NCBI GenBank assembly: GCA_038209775.1
Contig: JBBQXK010000011.1
Coordinates: forward strand, 26,349-90,348
Direction of reading: 5' to 3'
Length of the DNA: 64,000 bases
DNA from: JBBQXK01 sp038209775
GTDB taxonomy: Bacteria; Pseudomonadota; Alphaproteobacteria; Rhodobacterales; Rhodobacteraceae
Numbering within the stretch: position 1 is the stretch's first letter; every line of letters begins with the position of its first letter. Made by a program: the position numbers and the translations under genes. Under the pieces are notes generated by a model. The model did not search any database, was not told where the DNA came from, and saw only the letters and a list, made by a program, of their open reading frames with translations. Positions 43,189 to 52,624 of this stretch are shown one piece after another.

Positions 43189-44091
43189 CAGCGACCCCGG
43201 CCCGGTCCACAGGGGGTGGGGCACCGGATCCTTGGCGCGCAGGAAATGGGCGCGGATGATCTGGGCATAGCTGCGATAGGCATAGCCGTCGTTACGGCGC
43301 AGGTAATGGGCGCGGTTCTGGTCATAAAGCGCGGGCAATTCATACCAAGGCACCGTTGGGTGCATGTGGTGGACCACGTGGAAATTGTTGTTCAGGAACA
43401 ACAGCGCCAGAGGCCCCCGATCCTCGACCACCACAGTACGGGCGCGGGCGCTGTCGTGGGCGCGGTGTTCCAGATAGGTGCGCAGCCTGAGCAACCCGTG
43501 CCCGATCCATGCGGCAATCAGATAGGCCCACCACGGCATCGCCGCCACCCACAGCCAGCCCACCACCGGCACCAGCCCCACCACGTGCAGACCCCAGTCG
43601 CGCCAGACCGCAGCATCACCCCGGCGCAGCAATCCAGCCTCACCCCGAAGCCAAAGCGCCGTGCCGATCAGCGGCCCCAGCGTCATCCGCCCCAGAACCG
43701 TATTGTTCGCCCGCAGCAGCGCACGGATGGGTGCCGGCAGACGGTTCCACAGGGCCGGGTCCAGATAGTTGGATTCGGGATCGTCATAGGGGTCGGTCAG
43801 ATCAGGGTCATGGTGATGCGCAAGGTGGGTGTCGCGGAACCGGCCATAGGGCACCGTCAGTGTCAGCCCGGGCTGCACCATCGCCCCATTCAGCGCGCGG
43901 TTGCGGAACGGGTGACCGTGTAACGTTTCGTGCTGCAGCGACGAAAACTGGGCAATGGCAAAACCCGCCACCAGCGTGGCCAGCACGGGCCATGCCGCAT
44001 AAAGCGACGAAGTTGCAAGGATCCAGACGCCATAGGTGGCGAGCAACACAAGAAAGGTGGGCCACTCGACAGCAGAGGCTTGAGAACGCAC
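43108..44091 (-). CDS. Membrane fatty acid desaturase family protein
   Basis: A 327-residue di-iron membrane protein. The three His boxes are present: HETLHGH near residue 55, HLAHHHD near 90 and HVVHHMHP near 240, with about four membrane segments. It belongs to the fatty acid desaturase superfamily (desaturases, hydroxylases, ketolases). The GTG at 44091 is chosen because GGGGA lies 6 nt upstream; GTG at 44127 is possible. The C-terminal 27 residues run antisense into the Nudix gene and look unconserved, so its stop appears to have been lost. It is divergent from an XRE regulator. Confidence 0.85.
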   Translation of the reverse strand: MRSQASAVEWPTFLVLLATYGVWILATSSLYAAWPVLATLVAGFAIAQFSSLQHETLHGHPFRNRALNGAMVQPGLTLTVPYGRFRDTHLAHHHDPDLTDPYDDPESNYLDPALWNRLPAPIRALLRANNTVLGRMTLGPLIGTALWLRGEAGLLRRGDAAVWRDWGLHVVGLVPVVGWLWVAAMPWWAYLIAAWIGHGLLRLRTYLEHRAHDSARARTVVVEDRGPLALLFLNNNFHVVHHMHPTVPWYELPALYDQNRAHYLRRNDGYAYRSYAQIIRAHFLRAKDPVPHPLWTGPGSLSGQTAEQGPVGGVVEERHPRVTSPAQ

Positions 44092-44169
44092 GGCAATCCC
44101 CGAAGTAACTGGGGTGTAACATAGCACTTGCAGCGCGCTGCGGGAATTCCGAGAATACGCAACGAAAAG

Positions 44170-44182
44170 TCACCTATGGTGA
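44170..44182. promoter_or_regulatory. Candidate operator TCACCTATGGTGA
   Basis: A perfect 5-3-5 inverted repeat (TCACC/GGTGA) in the interval between the desaturase and the XRE regulator, 13 bp before the regulator start. The position suits autorepression by the helix-turn-helix protein and control of the divergent desaturase. Binding is inferred. Confidence 0.5.
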
Positions 44183-44195
44183 AATATATAAACAA

Positions 44196-45053
44196 ATGAT
44201 GAAGATGATCGACAAACGCGACCGCGCCGACCTGTTCCGCCTGCGGCTGGCGCAAGCGATGGCGGAACGGTCGATGACCCAAAGCGCCCTGGCCAGGGCC
44301 ACCGGCGCCGACCGCTCGACGATCTCGGTGCTGCTGGCCCCGGGCAAACGGCTGCCGAACGCACAACTGGCCGCCGATTGTGCGGCGGCCCTTGGCACGA
44401 GCGCCGACTGGCTTCTGGGCCTGTCGGACCGGCCCGAACCGCTGGCCGATATCCTTGCCACCTCGCTGACCATCACCGAGGCCCCCCGCGCGCTGATCGA
44501 CGAGACGATATTCGCCTGGCACCAGGAGGCTGCGGGCTACAAGATCCGCCATGTGCCTGCGACCCTTCCCGACATGCTCAAGACCCGCGCGATGCTGGAA
44601 TGGGAGTATGAGCCGCAACTGGGGCGGACAGCGGCACAGGCCATCGGCGCATCCGAGGACCGGCTGGCGTGGATGCGGGGGGCACGGTCCGATTACGAGA
44701 TCGCGATATCGGTGCATGAGATGGACAGCTTTGCCGGTGCAACCGGGTACTACGCCGGCCTGCCTGCGGCGGTGCGGCTGGAACAGATCGACCGGCTGAT
44801 CGCCCTGGCAGATCAGTTGTACCCGTCGCTGCGGCTGTACCTGTTCGATGCGCGCCGGGTGTTCTCGGCACCCGTGACGGTGTTCGGGCCGCTGTTGGCG
44901 GTGGTCTATCTGGGGCGCCACTACATCGCCTTTCGCGACCGTGCGCGGGTCGAGAGTGTGGCGCAGCATTTCGACTGGCTGGTGCGCGAGGCGGCTGTGG
45001 GCGCGCGGGACATGGGCGCGCATCTGCGGGCGCTGCGCGGGCGGATCGGTTAG
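44196..45053 (+). CDS. XRE-family transcriptional regulator
   Basis: A 285-residue protein. Residues 8-70 are a Cro/CI helix-turn-helix (FRLRLAQAMAERSMTQSALARATGADRSTISVLLAPGKRLPNAQLAADCAAALG), and the C-terminal 200 residues are a separate helical domain (LRLYLFDARRVFSAPVTVFGPLLAVVYLGRHYIAFRD) of unknown ligand. It is divergent from the desaturase, with an inverted repeat in between, so it probably regulates it. No clear ribosome binding site precedes ATG 44196; ATGs at 44199 and 44205 are alternatives. Confidence 0.85.
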   Translation: MMKMIDKRDRADLFRLRLAQAMAERSMTQSALARATGADRSTISVLLAPGKRLPNAQLAADCAAALGTSADWLLGLSDRPEPLADILATSLTITEAPRALIDETIFAWHQEAAGYKIRHVPATLPDMLKTRAMLEWEYEPQLGRTAAQAIGASEDRLAWMRGARSDYEIAISVHEMDSFAGATGYYAGLPAAVRLEQIDRLIALADQLYPSLRLYLFDARRVFSAPVTVFGPLLAVVYLGRHYIAFRDRARVESVAQHFDWLVREAAVGARDMGAHLRALRGRIG

Positions 45054-45115
45054 GCCAGCGGGGGCCAGCCCCGCCGCCCATCGCTCCTTGAACCGATGGC
45101 GGACTCGATGGTCGA

Positions 45116-45143
45116 CCCCCGGAGTATTTGTGCAAGGTGAAGC
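45116..45143. repeat. G-rich intergenic repeat, copy 4 of 7 (short, inverted)
   Basis: ACCCCCGGAGTATTTGTGCAAGGTGAAG, the left arm of the family only, between the XRE gene and the convergent lipocalin gene. The G-run half is missing. Confidence 0.7.
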
Positions 45144-45151
45144 TGCAAGAG

Positions 45152-45655
45152 TCAGGGCAGGTTGGTCAGCTGCGTCCGGTCATAGCCGTTGAAATCGAAG
45201 ATTTCGGCGGCGGCGGTCAGGCGGTCGGCGGGTAGCGGTCCGTCGCGGTTGAGGATGAACCCAAAGGCACCCGAAGGCGTGCCGACGGCCAGTGTGCGGT
45301 AGCCGGTATCGACCCAGACCACCCACCATTCCTGTGCCAGGGGGCCATGAGCGGCTCCCGTCACGCGGAACCTGCCGGGGCCGGCGGGCTGGATCCGGCC
45401 CTGCACCTGTTGCACCGCACCGTCAAGGCAGAGGCGGGCGCGTAGGGTCTGGTCTTCGGTGATGGTCACGGCACCGGGCGGGCAGATGGCCCCAAAAGTG
45501 GCGGCCTGAGTCCAAGTCCCGGGCAGGCGGGCGAAATCGAAGGTGGCGTTGGAATAGATCGGCGTGGCGCTGGCGCGAAAGCCCGCAACGGGGGCGGGCG
45601 GACGGGCGCAGGCCGCGAGTGCGATGGCCAGAAGCAATGGCGTCAGTCGAGGCAC
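45152..45655 (-). CDS. Lipocalin-like lipoprotein
   Basis: A 167-residue lipoprotein with lipobox ALAAC at residues 11-15. The mature part resembles bacterial lipocalins (FARLPGTWTQAATFG, the GxW motif near residue 46; YRTLAVGTPSGAFGFILNRDGPLP near 118). It should be an outer-membrane-bound carrier of a small hydrophobic ligand. It starts with GTG at 45655 after GGGTGA and overlaps the end of the upstream lipoprotein gene by 13 bp, so the two are coupled. Confidence 0.8.
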   Translation of the reverse strand: MPRLTPLLLAIALAACARPPAPVAGFRASATPIYSNATFDFARLPGTWTQAATFGAICPPGAVTITEDQTLRARLCLDGAVQQVQGRIQPAGPGRFRVTGAAHGPLAQEWWVVWVDTGYRTLAVGTPSGAFGFILNRDGPLPADRLTAAAEIFDFNGYDRTQLTNLP

Positions 45656-46170
45656 AGCGTCACCCGGCGTCCATCGGCCTGCAGGATCTCGTTGCAGCCG
45701 AACAGGGGCGCGACCGGCGCACAGGTGCCAGAGCGCGCAAGGCAGGACCCGGTGCAATCCGTTTCGCGCTTGCAGGCCTTGCCGCCGTCACCGGTGACCT
45801 TGACGCAGGCGCGCAGGTCGCCGCTGCCGGTCTTGATATAGCGCCCGCCGCGTTTCTGGCAGGCAAGGGCGGCGGGTGACAGGGGGGCTGCGGGCGGGGC
45901 CACCTCGGCAGGCGCGGGTTCGGGTGCGACGGGGGTTTCGGGTTCGGGTTCTGGGGGCTTTGTCGTGGTGGTCGCAGAGGTGGCCGAGGCGTCGGCATCC
46001 GATAGTTTTGGCACCGACGCTTCTTTCCCCGCCTTTGCAGCATCAAGTTTGGTTACCTCGATGGCCTCGGTCGCCAGCGGCGCGGGCGCGTCTGTCTTGC
46101 CGTCGGGCAGCGCCAGCGTGCAGGCGGCAAGCGCCAGCAGCATCAGGCCAGAGAGGATGCGGCTGATCAT
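45643..46170 (-). CDS. Cys-rich lipoprotein with Pro/Glu linker
   Basis: A 175-residue lipoprotein (lipobox LALAAC near residue 16). A flexible segment rich in Ala, Glu and Pro (about 25-95) is followed by a compact C-terminal domain with eight cysteines (ACQKRGG, ACVKV, ACKRETDC, GSC, GTC, GC, LCLD), likely disulfide-bonded. I do not recognise the domain. It probably projects from the outer membrane into the periplasm. It overlaps the lipocalin-like gene. Confidence 0.78.
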   Translation of the reverse strand: MISRILSGLMLLALAACTLALPDGKTDAPAPLATEAIEVTKLDAAKAGKEASVPKLSDADASATSATTTTKPPEPEPETPVAPEPAPAEVAPPAAPLSPAALACQKRGGRYIKTGSGDLRACVKVTGDGGKACKRETDCTGSCLARSGTCAPVAPLFGCNEILQADGRRVTLCLD

Positions 46171-46201
46171 CGCTGTGGGTCCTGCCCCGCGCGGGTTGCC
46201 A

Positions 46202-47245
46202 TCAGAAGGGGGCCGGATGCGCGCGGTGAACGGCGGCGATGTCGGCCAGCACCTCGGGCGACAGCACAAGGTCGGCGGCACCGATCACGGTATCCAGTTG
46301 CGCCAGCGTTGTGGCCCCGATGATCGGGATCGTGGCAAACGGGCGCGTCCGGCAGAACGCAACCGCCATGGCGCAAGGGTCCAGCCCATGCTTCCGCGCC
46401 ACGCCGGTATAGGCGTCGACCGCCCCGAACACCTGCGGCGTGATGCGGCCGCCAAGATCGGGTGTATGCGACCGTCGCGTGGCGGGGGGGGTCACGTCGC
46501 CTGCGTATTTCCCCGACAACAGGCCCGCCGCCAGCGGCGAAAAAGCCAGAAGCGGGATATCCTCGACCATCGACAATTCGCACCAGTCGGTGTCAAACTG
46601 CCGGCACAGCAGCGAGTATTCGTTCTGCACCGTGGCCATGCGCGGCATGCCGTGGGTATCGGCCAATTGCAGCCACAGCGCCGTGCCCCACACACTTTCA
46701 TTCGACAGGCCGATGTGGCGGATCTTGCCCTCGGCAATCAGGGCAGCGGCGGTTTCCAGAACATCCAGCATATGCGCCTCGACCACCGCACGGTCGCGCA
46801 CCTTGGGGGCATAGTGCCAAGCTTGGCGAAAGTGATAGCTGCCCCGGTTCGGCCAGTGCAACTGATAAAGGTCGATATAGTCGGTCTGCAGCCGCAGCAG
46901 CGACGCCTCGACCGCCGCCCGCATCACCGCGCCGCTGATCGGCGCGCCGCCCCGGATCGCCTCGTGCCCGCCGCCCGACACCTTGGTCGCCAGCACCAGC
47001 CGGTCACGGCCCCCGCGCGTGGCAAGCCAGGTGCCGATGATCGTCTCGGTCCCGCCCACCGTTTCGGCCCGGACGGGGTTGGTCGGGTACATCTCGGCGG
47101 TGTCCCAGAAGGTGACGTCTGCCGCCACCGCCATGTCGGCCTGCGCATGGCCTTCCGCCTCGGTGTTGTGGCTGCCCCAGGTCATCGTGCCAAGGCACAG
47201 TTCGGACACCAAGAGGCCGGTCCGGCCAAGGGGGATCATCTGCAT
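46202..47245 (-). CDS. Aldo/keto reductase (Tas-like)
   Basis: A 347-residue NADPH-dependent AKR barrel. The catalytic tetrad is visible as Asp (FWDTAEMY), Tyr in the same segment, Lys (VLATKVSG) and His (YQLHWPNR). The C-terminal IPIIGATTLAQLDTVIGA contacts the cofactor. It resembles E. coli Tas in its long loops; substrate unknown. AGGAG lies 8 nt before the ATG at 47245. It is followed 31 bp later by the Cys-rich lipoprotein gene. Confidence 0.92.
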   Translation of the reverse strand: MQMIPLGRTGLLVSELCLGTMTWGSHNTEAEGHAQADMAVAADVTFWDTAEMYPTNPVRAETVGGTETIIGTWLATRGGRDRLVLATKVSGGGHEAIRGGAPISGAVMRAAVEASLLRLQTDYIDLYQLHWPNRGSYHFRQAWHYAPKVRDRAVVEAHMLDVLETAAALIAEGKIRHIGLSNESVWGTALWLQLADTHGMPRMATVQNEYSLLCRQFDTDWCELSMVEDIPLLAFSPLAAGLLSGKYAGDVTPPATRRSHTPDLGGRITPQVFGAVDAYTGVARKHGLDPCAMAVAFCRTRPFATIPIIGATTLAQLDTVIGAADLVLSPEVLADIAAVHRAHPAPF

Positions 47246-47283
47246 GGGATCGGCTCCTGAATGATCTGCGAATGCGGCAAACG

Positions 47284-48753
47284 CTAGCCGCCGGTCGCGG
47301 CAGTGATGTTGGCCTCGACCGTTTTCACCTGTGCGTCGTCCGCGCCAAGGGCCGCCGACAGGACCGTCAGCGCCTCTTGGTACAGTGCCACCGCCTCATC
47401 CTTGCGGTCAGCACTGACAAGGTACTGGCCCAGATTGTTCAGCGCGCGGCCATAGTCGGCACTGGCCTTGCCCTGCCCGGTGGCAAGCGCCTCGATCACT
47501 TCGCGGTAGACGGCCTCGGCCTCGGCCCCGCGTCCGGTGGCGCGCAGCCGGTCGGCGAACAGCGCAAGGCGCTGGACATGTTCAGGATGCGCGGGACCGT
47601 AGGCGCGGCGTGACACGGTCAGCGCGTCCAGCCAGGCCGCCCCCGCCGCCTCGGTCTGGCCCTGCGCCTCCAGAAATGCCGCAAGGGCGCCAAGACGCGC
47701 CGCCGTATCGGGGTGTGCGTCGCCCAAGAGACCCAGCGATATGCCCGCCGCCTGCCGCAACAGGGGTTCCGCCTCGGGCCCGCGGTCGGTGGCCACCAGC
47801 AGCTCGGCCAGATTGGCCAGCCTTGCGGCCACATCGGGGTGACCTTCGCCCAAGACCTGCCGGTCCACCTCGACCGCCTCGCGGTACAGCGCCTCGGCCT
47901 CGGCCACCCGGCCACCGGCGCGCAGCACCGCGCCAAGGTTGTTCAGCCGCTTGGCATATTCGGCATCGCGGGCACCGTTCGGGCCGCGCGATACCGCCAC
48001 CGCCTCGCGCAGCAGTTTCTCTGCGTCGGCGGTACGGCCGGCCGCCAGCATTGTCTGGCCGACCGCACTCAGCGCCTCTCCATGGGGGGCTGACCCCTGG
48101 CCGAACTGGCGCACCGCCGCCGACAGAAGCGGCACCGCATAGGCCTGCGCCGTGGCCACGTCGCCCGCCAGCCGCGCCTGCCGTTCGGCGGCCAGAAGGT
48201 GGGGATAGGTGGGATCAAGGGCTGCGGCGCGGATAAAGGCGCGCGCGGCCTCGGCAGCGGCGCCGCGCGACGCGGCCATCTCGCCTGTGGCATAGGCGAC
48301 GCGGGCCGAACGGGCGGCCTCGCTTTCGGCCATTATGCGCACCTCGGCAAGGGCGGTTTCGGCACCGATGCTGTCACCTGCCGAAAGGGCCGCAAGGGCG
48401 GTCGCGATGCGCGCCTCGGCAGGGGTACCGCGATAGAGATCGCCCAAGGCCTCGATCCGCCCGCGCAGCGCCTGTGCTGCGGCAAGGGCCGTGGCGGGGT
48501 CGGCCAGATCGGCGCGCAGCATCGCCATTTCCTGCAAGATCGCAGGCTTGGCCTCGGGCGCGGCGGATTCCAGCGCGCTGGTCAGCGCCGCAAGCCGCGC
48601 CTCCTTGCCCGCCACGAGTGCCGCCTGTGTCAGCGCGCCGCCGCTCTGCGCCTCGGCCTGGCCGGCCCCTTCGCGCGCCAGCCAGGCATAGCCGCCCGCC
48701 GCCAGTGCCAACGCCAGAACCGCCCCCGCCGCTGCCGTGCCTGCCTTGCCCAT
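47284..48753 (-). CDS. Membrane-anchored tetratricopeptide-repeat protein
   Basis: A 489-residue protein with an N-terminal membrane anchor or signal (AAAGAVLALALAAGGYAWLA, about residues 7-26), then a helical part and six or more TPR units of the kinesin light chain-like 42-residue type (RLNNLGAVLRAGGRVAEAEALYREAVEVDRQVLGEGHPDVAARL near residue 265 and repeats after it). It is probably a periplasmic scaffold; no partner is evident. It lies 38 bp upstream of the aldo/keto reductase on the same strand. Confidence 0.85.
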   Translation of the reverse strand: MGKAGTAAAGAVLALALAAGGYAWLAREGAGQAEAQSGGALTQAALVAGKEARLAALTSALESAAPEAKPAILQEMAMLRADLADPATALAAAQALRGRIEALGDLYRGTPAEARIATALAALSAGDSIGAETALAEVRIMAESEAARSARVAYATGEMAASRGAAAEAARAFIRAAALDPTYPHLLAAERQARLAGDVATAQAYAVPLLSAAVRQFGQGSAPHGEALSAVGQTMLAAGRTADAEKLLREAVAVSRGPNGARDAEYAKRLNNLGAVLRAGGRVAEAEALYREAVEVDRQVLGEGHPDVAARLANLAELLVATDRGPEAEPLLRQAAGISLGLLGDAHPDTAARLGALAAFLEAQGQTEAAGAAWLDALTVSRRAYGPAHPEHVQRLALFADRLRATGRGAEAEAVYREVIEALATGQGKASADYGRALNNLGQYLVSADRKDEAVALYQEALTVLSAALGADDAQVKTVEANITAATGG

Positions 48754-48926
48754 ACGCCCCCCGGGATGAACGTCCGCCGACTGCACCGACAGCGCATTCC
48801 TGACGCAGACCCACCGATTCCGCCACTACTGCCAAGGGTAGTCCCCCCAACGTGTCACCACAAGCAGGGGTGCGCAGGGGCTTTCCACTCTGGACCTTTC
48901 CCGCCGATCGCGGGATGACTGGTGCC

Positions 48927-50150
48927 ATGCGCCTGTTGATCTCTTTCGCCGCCCTGTTCCTGTCTGTCGTCCTGTTGCAGATGGGGCTTGGCGGGCTGGT
49001 GCCGCTTGATGCGATTTCGGGTGAGCAACTGGGGTTCACCAATACCGAGATCGGGCTTCTGGGGTCGGCGCATTTCTTTGGCTTTTTCATCGGCTGCTGG
49101 TGGGCGCCACGCCTGATGGGCAAGGTCGGCCATTCCCGCGCCTTCGCCGCCTTCACCGCCGCAGGCACCATCGGCATCCTCGCGCACATGCTGGTGATCA
49201 ACCCCATCGCGTGGTCGCTGATGCGGATGACGGCGGGGCTGGCGGTGGCGGGGTGCTATACCATCATCGAGGCATGGATGCAGGCCAAGGTCATCAATGA
49301 AACCCGGGGCCGCGCCATGGGGGTGTACCGCGTGGTCGACATCGCGGGGTCATTGGGCGCGCAACTGATCATCGCGGTTCTGACGCCCGCGTCGTATGTC
49401 TCGTACAACCTTCTCGCACTCATCTGCTGTGCAGCGATCTTCCCCCTGACCCTGACCCGCGCCGAGGCGCCGGAACTGCCCGATGCCCCCCGCCTGCGCC
49501 CCGGTCTGGCCTGGGCCAAGTCACCGCTCGGGGCCATGGGGGTGGTGGTGTCGGGCATCTCGGGCGCCGCGTTCCGCATGGTCGGGCCGGTCTACGGGCT
49601 GGAGGTGGGCCTCAGGCCCGACCAGATTGCCCTGTTTCTGGCGGCCTATGTGCTGGGCGGGGCTGCAGCGCAACTGCCGGTGGGCTGGCTGGCCGACAAG
49701 TACGACCGGCGGATGGTGCTGATCGGCCTGTCGGTCATGGCCATCGCGGCGGCGGCGGCCACGGTGGCCCTGTCGGGCAGCGGGCCGGTCGCGGTGTTCG
49801 TCACCGCTGCCGCCTTTGGCTTTGCCACGCTGCCGGTCTATTCGGTGTCCACCGCCCATGCCCACGACTATGCGCAAAGCCATGAACGGGTTGAGTTGTC
49901 AGCCGCCCACATGTTCCTTTATGCCGTCGGCGCCATCGCCAGCCCATTCATTGCGTCGGTGGTGATCGACGCCTACGGGCCAGGGGCGATGTTCCTGATG
50001 ATCGGGGTGGCGCATGTCCTTCTGATCATCTTCGGCATCATCCGCATCCGCGCCCGTCCCTCGGGCGGAGCGCGGACGGCCTATACCTATGAACCCCGCA
50101 CCTCGTTCCTGATCGGGCGGCTGTTGGGCAAGGGCCGCGAACGCGACTGA
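48927..50150 (+). CDS. MFS transporter, YcaD-like
   Basis: A 407-residue carrier with 12 predicted membrane helices. The family pattern FTNTEIGLLGSAHFFGFFIGCWWAPRLMGKVGH is near residue 40, and GWLADKYDRRMVLIG, an MFS loop motif, near residue 255. It is followed by a short cytoplasmic tail. Substrate unknown. ATG 48927 has a more usual distance to an upstream GGGA than ATG 48915. Confidence 0.88.
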   Translation: MRLLISFAALFLSVVLLQMGLGGLVPLDAISGEQLGFTNTEIGLLGSAHFFGFFIGCWWAPRLMGKVGHSRAFAAFTAAGTIGILAHMLVINPIAWSLMRMTAGLAVAGCYTIIEAWMQAKVINETRGRAMGVYRVVDIAGSLGAQLIIAVLTPASYVSYNLLALICCAAIFPLTLTRAEAPELPDAPRLRPGLAWAKSPLGAMGVVVSGISGAAFRMVGPVYGLEVGLRPDQIALFLAAYVLGGAAAQLPVGWLADKYDRRMVLIGLSVMAIAAAAATVALSGSGPVAVFVTAAAFGFATLPVYSVSTAHAHDYAQSHERVELSAAHMFLYAVGAIASPFIASVVIDAYGPGAMFLMIGVAHVLLIIFGIIRIRARPSGGARTAYTYEPRTSFLIGRLLGKGRERD

Positions 50151-50221
50151 CTGCGCGGCGGTGGCAATGATCGGCCTGCCCAAGTTGTGATGCCTTGTCC
50201 TGCGACGTAGCGTGCTACCTA

Positions 50222-50812
50222 ATGGCTATGGAAAAACATGCAAAGCGGCGGATCGGATTGATCCTTGTTCTTGCCCACTTCACAGCCACCCCGGCAGTGG
50301 CGGCACCCGTGGATTATGCGATGGAACCCGGGGCCTCGACCGTCGCGTTCGAGACCGACTTCGGGCGCGAGCGGATCACCGGGTCGTTTCCCTTGGCCAG
50401 TGCCGATCTGACCCTCGATTTCGAGAATACCGCCAACAGCACCATCGACGTGACGCTGGACGTGACCGGCGCGCGGGCCAGCTTTCCCTTTGCAGCGCAG
50501 GCACTTCAGGGTGCCACAGTGTTGGATGCCAAGACCTATCCGAAGATGCATTTCATCAGCACCCGCGTGGTGGCCAAGGGCGACGGGGCCAGCGTTTCGG
50601 GCAACATCACCATCCGGGGGGTGACGCGTCCCGTAACCCTTCAGGCCCGCATCTTTCGCCAGACGGGCTATGCGGCGGGCGACCGCAGCCACCTGACCGT
50701 GCGCCTGACCGGACAGGTCAAGCGCAGCGAGTTCGGGGCGAGCGGCTTTGCCGATCTGGTGGGGGATGAGGTGCGCATCCTGATCAACGCGCGGATCGCC
50801 ACCAAGGGCTGA
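50222..50812 (+). CDS. YceI-family periplasmic lipid-binding protein
   Basis: A 196-residue protein with a signal peptide (cleavage after VAA, near residue 28) and a YceI beta-barrel: YAMEPGASTVAFETDFGRERITGSFPLASADLTLDFEN, VLDAKTYPKMHFISTRV, IRGVTRPVTLQARIF, SEFGASGFADLVGDEVRILINA. Such proteins bind polyisoprenoid or amide-linked lipids. The start is uncertain: no ribosome binding site is evident at ATG 50222 or 50228. Confidence 0.9.
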   Translation: MAMEKHAKRRIGLILVLAHFTATPAVAAPVDYAMEPGASTVAFETDFGRERITGSFPLASADLTLDFENTANSTIDVTLDVTGARASFPFAAQALQGATVLDAKTYPKMHFISTRVVAKGDGASVSGNITIRGVTRPVTLQARIFRQTGYAAGDRSHLTVRLTGQVKRSEFGASGFADLVGDEVRILINARIATKG

Positions 50813-50896
50813 CCGACGCTTGCCACCCGATTGCAAGACTGGCGATTGGCGGGCGCTTGCGCTAGATGGTCCGCACACGACAGGAAAGCTGTGCGC

Positions 50897-52615
50897 ATGG
50901 CCCGTATCCTCATCACCTCTGCCATTCCTTACATCAACGGAATCAAGCACCTGGGCAACCTTGTCGGGTCCCAGCTGCCGGCCGACCTTTACGCCCGCTA
51001 CGCCCGGGCAAGGGGCCACGAGGTGATGTTTATCTGCGCAACGGATGAACATGGCACGCCAGCTGAGTTGGCCGCCGCCAAGACGGGTGAGCCGGTCGCC
51101 GACTACTGCGCCCGGATGTGGGCCGTGCAGGCCGAACTTGCACAGGGGTTCCGCCTGTCGTTCGACCATTTCGGCCGCTCGTCCAGTGCCCGCAACCACC
51201 GCCTGACCCAGCATTTCGCGGGCCGGCTGGACGACGCGGGGCTGATCGCGGAAGTCTCCGAGAAACAGATGTTCTCGATCACCGACAACCGCTTTCTTCC
51301 CGACCGCTATATCGAGGGCACCTGCCCCAACTGCGGCTATGACCGGGCGCGCGGTGACCAGTGTGAAAACTGCACGAAACAGCTTGACCCGACTGACCTC
51401 ATAAACCCCCGCTCTGCCATCTCGGGTTCCACCGACCTTGAGGTGCGCGAGACCAAGCACCTGTACCTGCGCCAGTCCGCCCTGCGCGACCGCCTGCGCG
51501 ACTGGATCACCACGCGCCGCGACTGGCCGCTGTTGACCACCTCGATCGCGCTGAAATGGCTGGATGACGGCGACGGGTTGCGGGACCGGGGCATCACCCG
51601 TGACCTGCACTGGGGCGTTCCGGTCAGGAAGGGCGATCAGGACTGGCCGGGGATGGAGGGCAAGGTGTTCTACGTCTGGTTCGACGCCCCCATCGAATAC
51701 ATCGCCTGCACTGCCGAATGGGCCGACGCGAACGGCCTGCCGGAATCCGCCTGGCGCCGCTGGTGGCGCACCGACGAAGGCGCAGATGATGTGCGTTACG
51801 TCCAGTTCATGGGCAAGGACAACGTGCCCTTTCACACCCTCAGTTTCCCCGTCACGATCATGGGCTCGGGTGAGCCGTGGAAACTGGTCGATTACATCAA
51901 GTCGTTCAATTACCTCAACTATGACGGCGGCCAGTTCAGCACCTCGCAGGGGCGCGGGGTATTCATGGATCAGGCCCTGTCGGTGCTGCCCGCCGATTAC
52001 TGGCGCTGGTGGCTTCTGTCCCATGCGCCTGAATCCTCGGACAGCGAGTTTACCTGGGAGAACTTCCAGACCTCGGTGAACAAGGATCTGGCAGATGTCT
52101 TGGGCAACCTCGTCAGCCGGGTGACCAAGTTCGCCACCTCCAAATTCGGCCCCGCCCTGCCCTCAGGCGGCACTCCGGGTGACCGCGAGGCCGCATTGGT
52201 GGCCGAACTCAGCACCCGCCTTGCCGCCTATGAGGCCGCGATGGAGGGGATGGAGGTTCGGCGGTCAGCACAGGAATTGCGCGCGATCTGGGTGGCGGGC
52301 AACGAATACCTGCAGTCCGCCGCCCCATGGACCGTGTTCAAGACCGACCCCGACACGGCGGCGGCACAGGTGCGCATCGGAATGAACCTCATCCGCCTCT
52401 ACGCCGTCCTGTCGCGCCCCTTCATCCCCGACGGCGCGGCGGCGATGATGGCGGCCCTTGGCTGTGACGACTGGACCTGGCCCACCGATCTGGGGGCCGC
52501 CCTGTCGCACCTGCCCGCAGGCCACCCCTTCACCATTCCCGAAAACCTCTACCGCAAGATCACCGACGAAGAGCGTATCGACTGGCAGACCCGCTTTGCC
52601 GGACAACGTGGCTAA
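50897..52615 (+). CDS. metG: Methionyl-tRNA synthetase
   Basis: A 572-residue class I synthetase. The HIGH motif is HLGN (residues 18-21). A zinc knuckle region has CPNC and CENC near 147 and 159. The KMSKS loop reads QFSTS in GGQFSTSQGRG; relatives have KFSTS here, so the first lysine is replaced by Gln (codon CAG). The anticodon-binding helical domain completes the protein. It charges tRNA-Met and is essential. It is followed 9 bp later by the MoxR gene. Confidence 0.95.
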   Translation: MARILITSAIPYINGIKHLGNLVGSQLPADLYARYARARGHEVMFICATDEHGTPAELAAAKTGEPVADYCARMWAVQAELAQGFRLSFDHFGRSSSARNHRLTQHFAGRLDDAGLIAEVSEKQMFSITDNRFLPDRYIEGTCPNCGYDRARGDQCENCTKQLDPTDLINPRSAISGSTDLEVRETKHLYLRQSALRDRLRDWITTRRDWPLLTTSIALKWLDDGDGLRDRGITRDLHWGVPVRKGDQDWPGMEGKVFYVWFDAPIEYIACTAEWADANGLPESAWRRWWRTDEGADDVRYVQFMGKDNVPFHTLSFPVTIMGSGEPWKLVDYIKSFNYLNYDGGQFSTSQGRGVFMDQALSVLPADYWRWWLLSHAPESSDSEFTWENFQTSVNKDLADVLGNLVSRVTKFATSKFGPALPSGGTPGDREAALVAELSTRLAAYEAAMEGMEVRRSAQELRAIWVAGNEYLQSAAPWTVFKTDPDTAAAQVRIGMNLIRLYAVLSRPFIPDGAAAMMAALGCDDWTWPTDLGAALSHLPAGHPFTIPENLYRKITDEERIDWQTRFAGQRG

Positions 52616-52624
52616 GGTGCCCCC

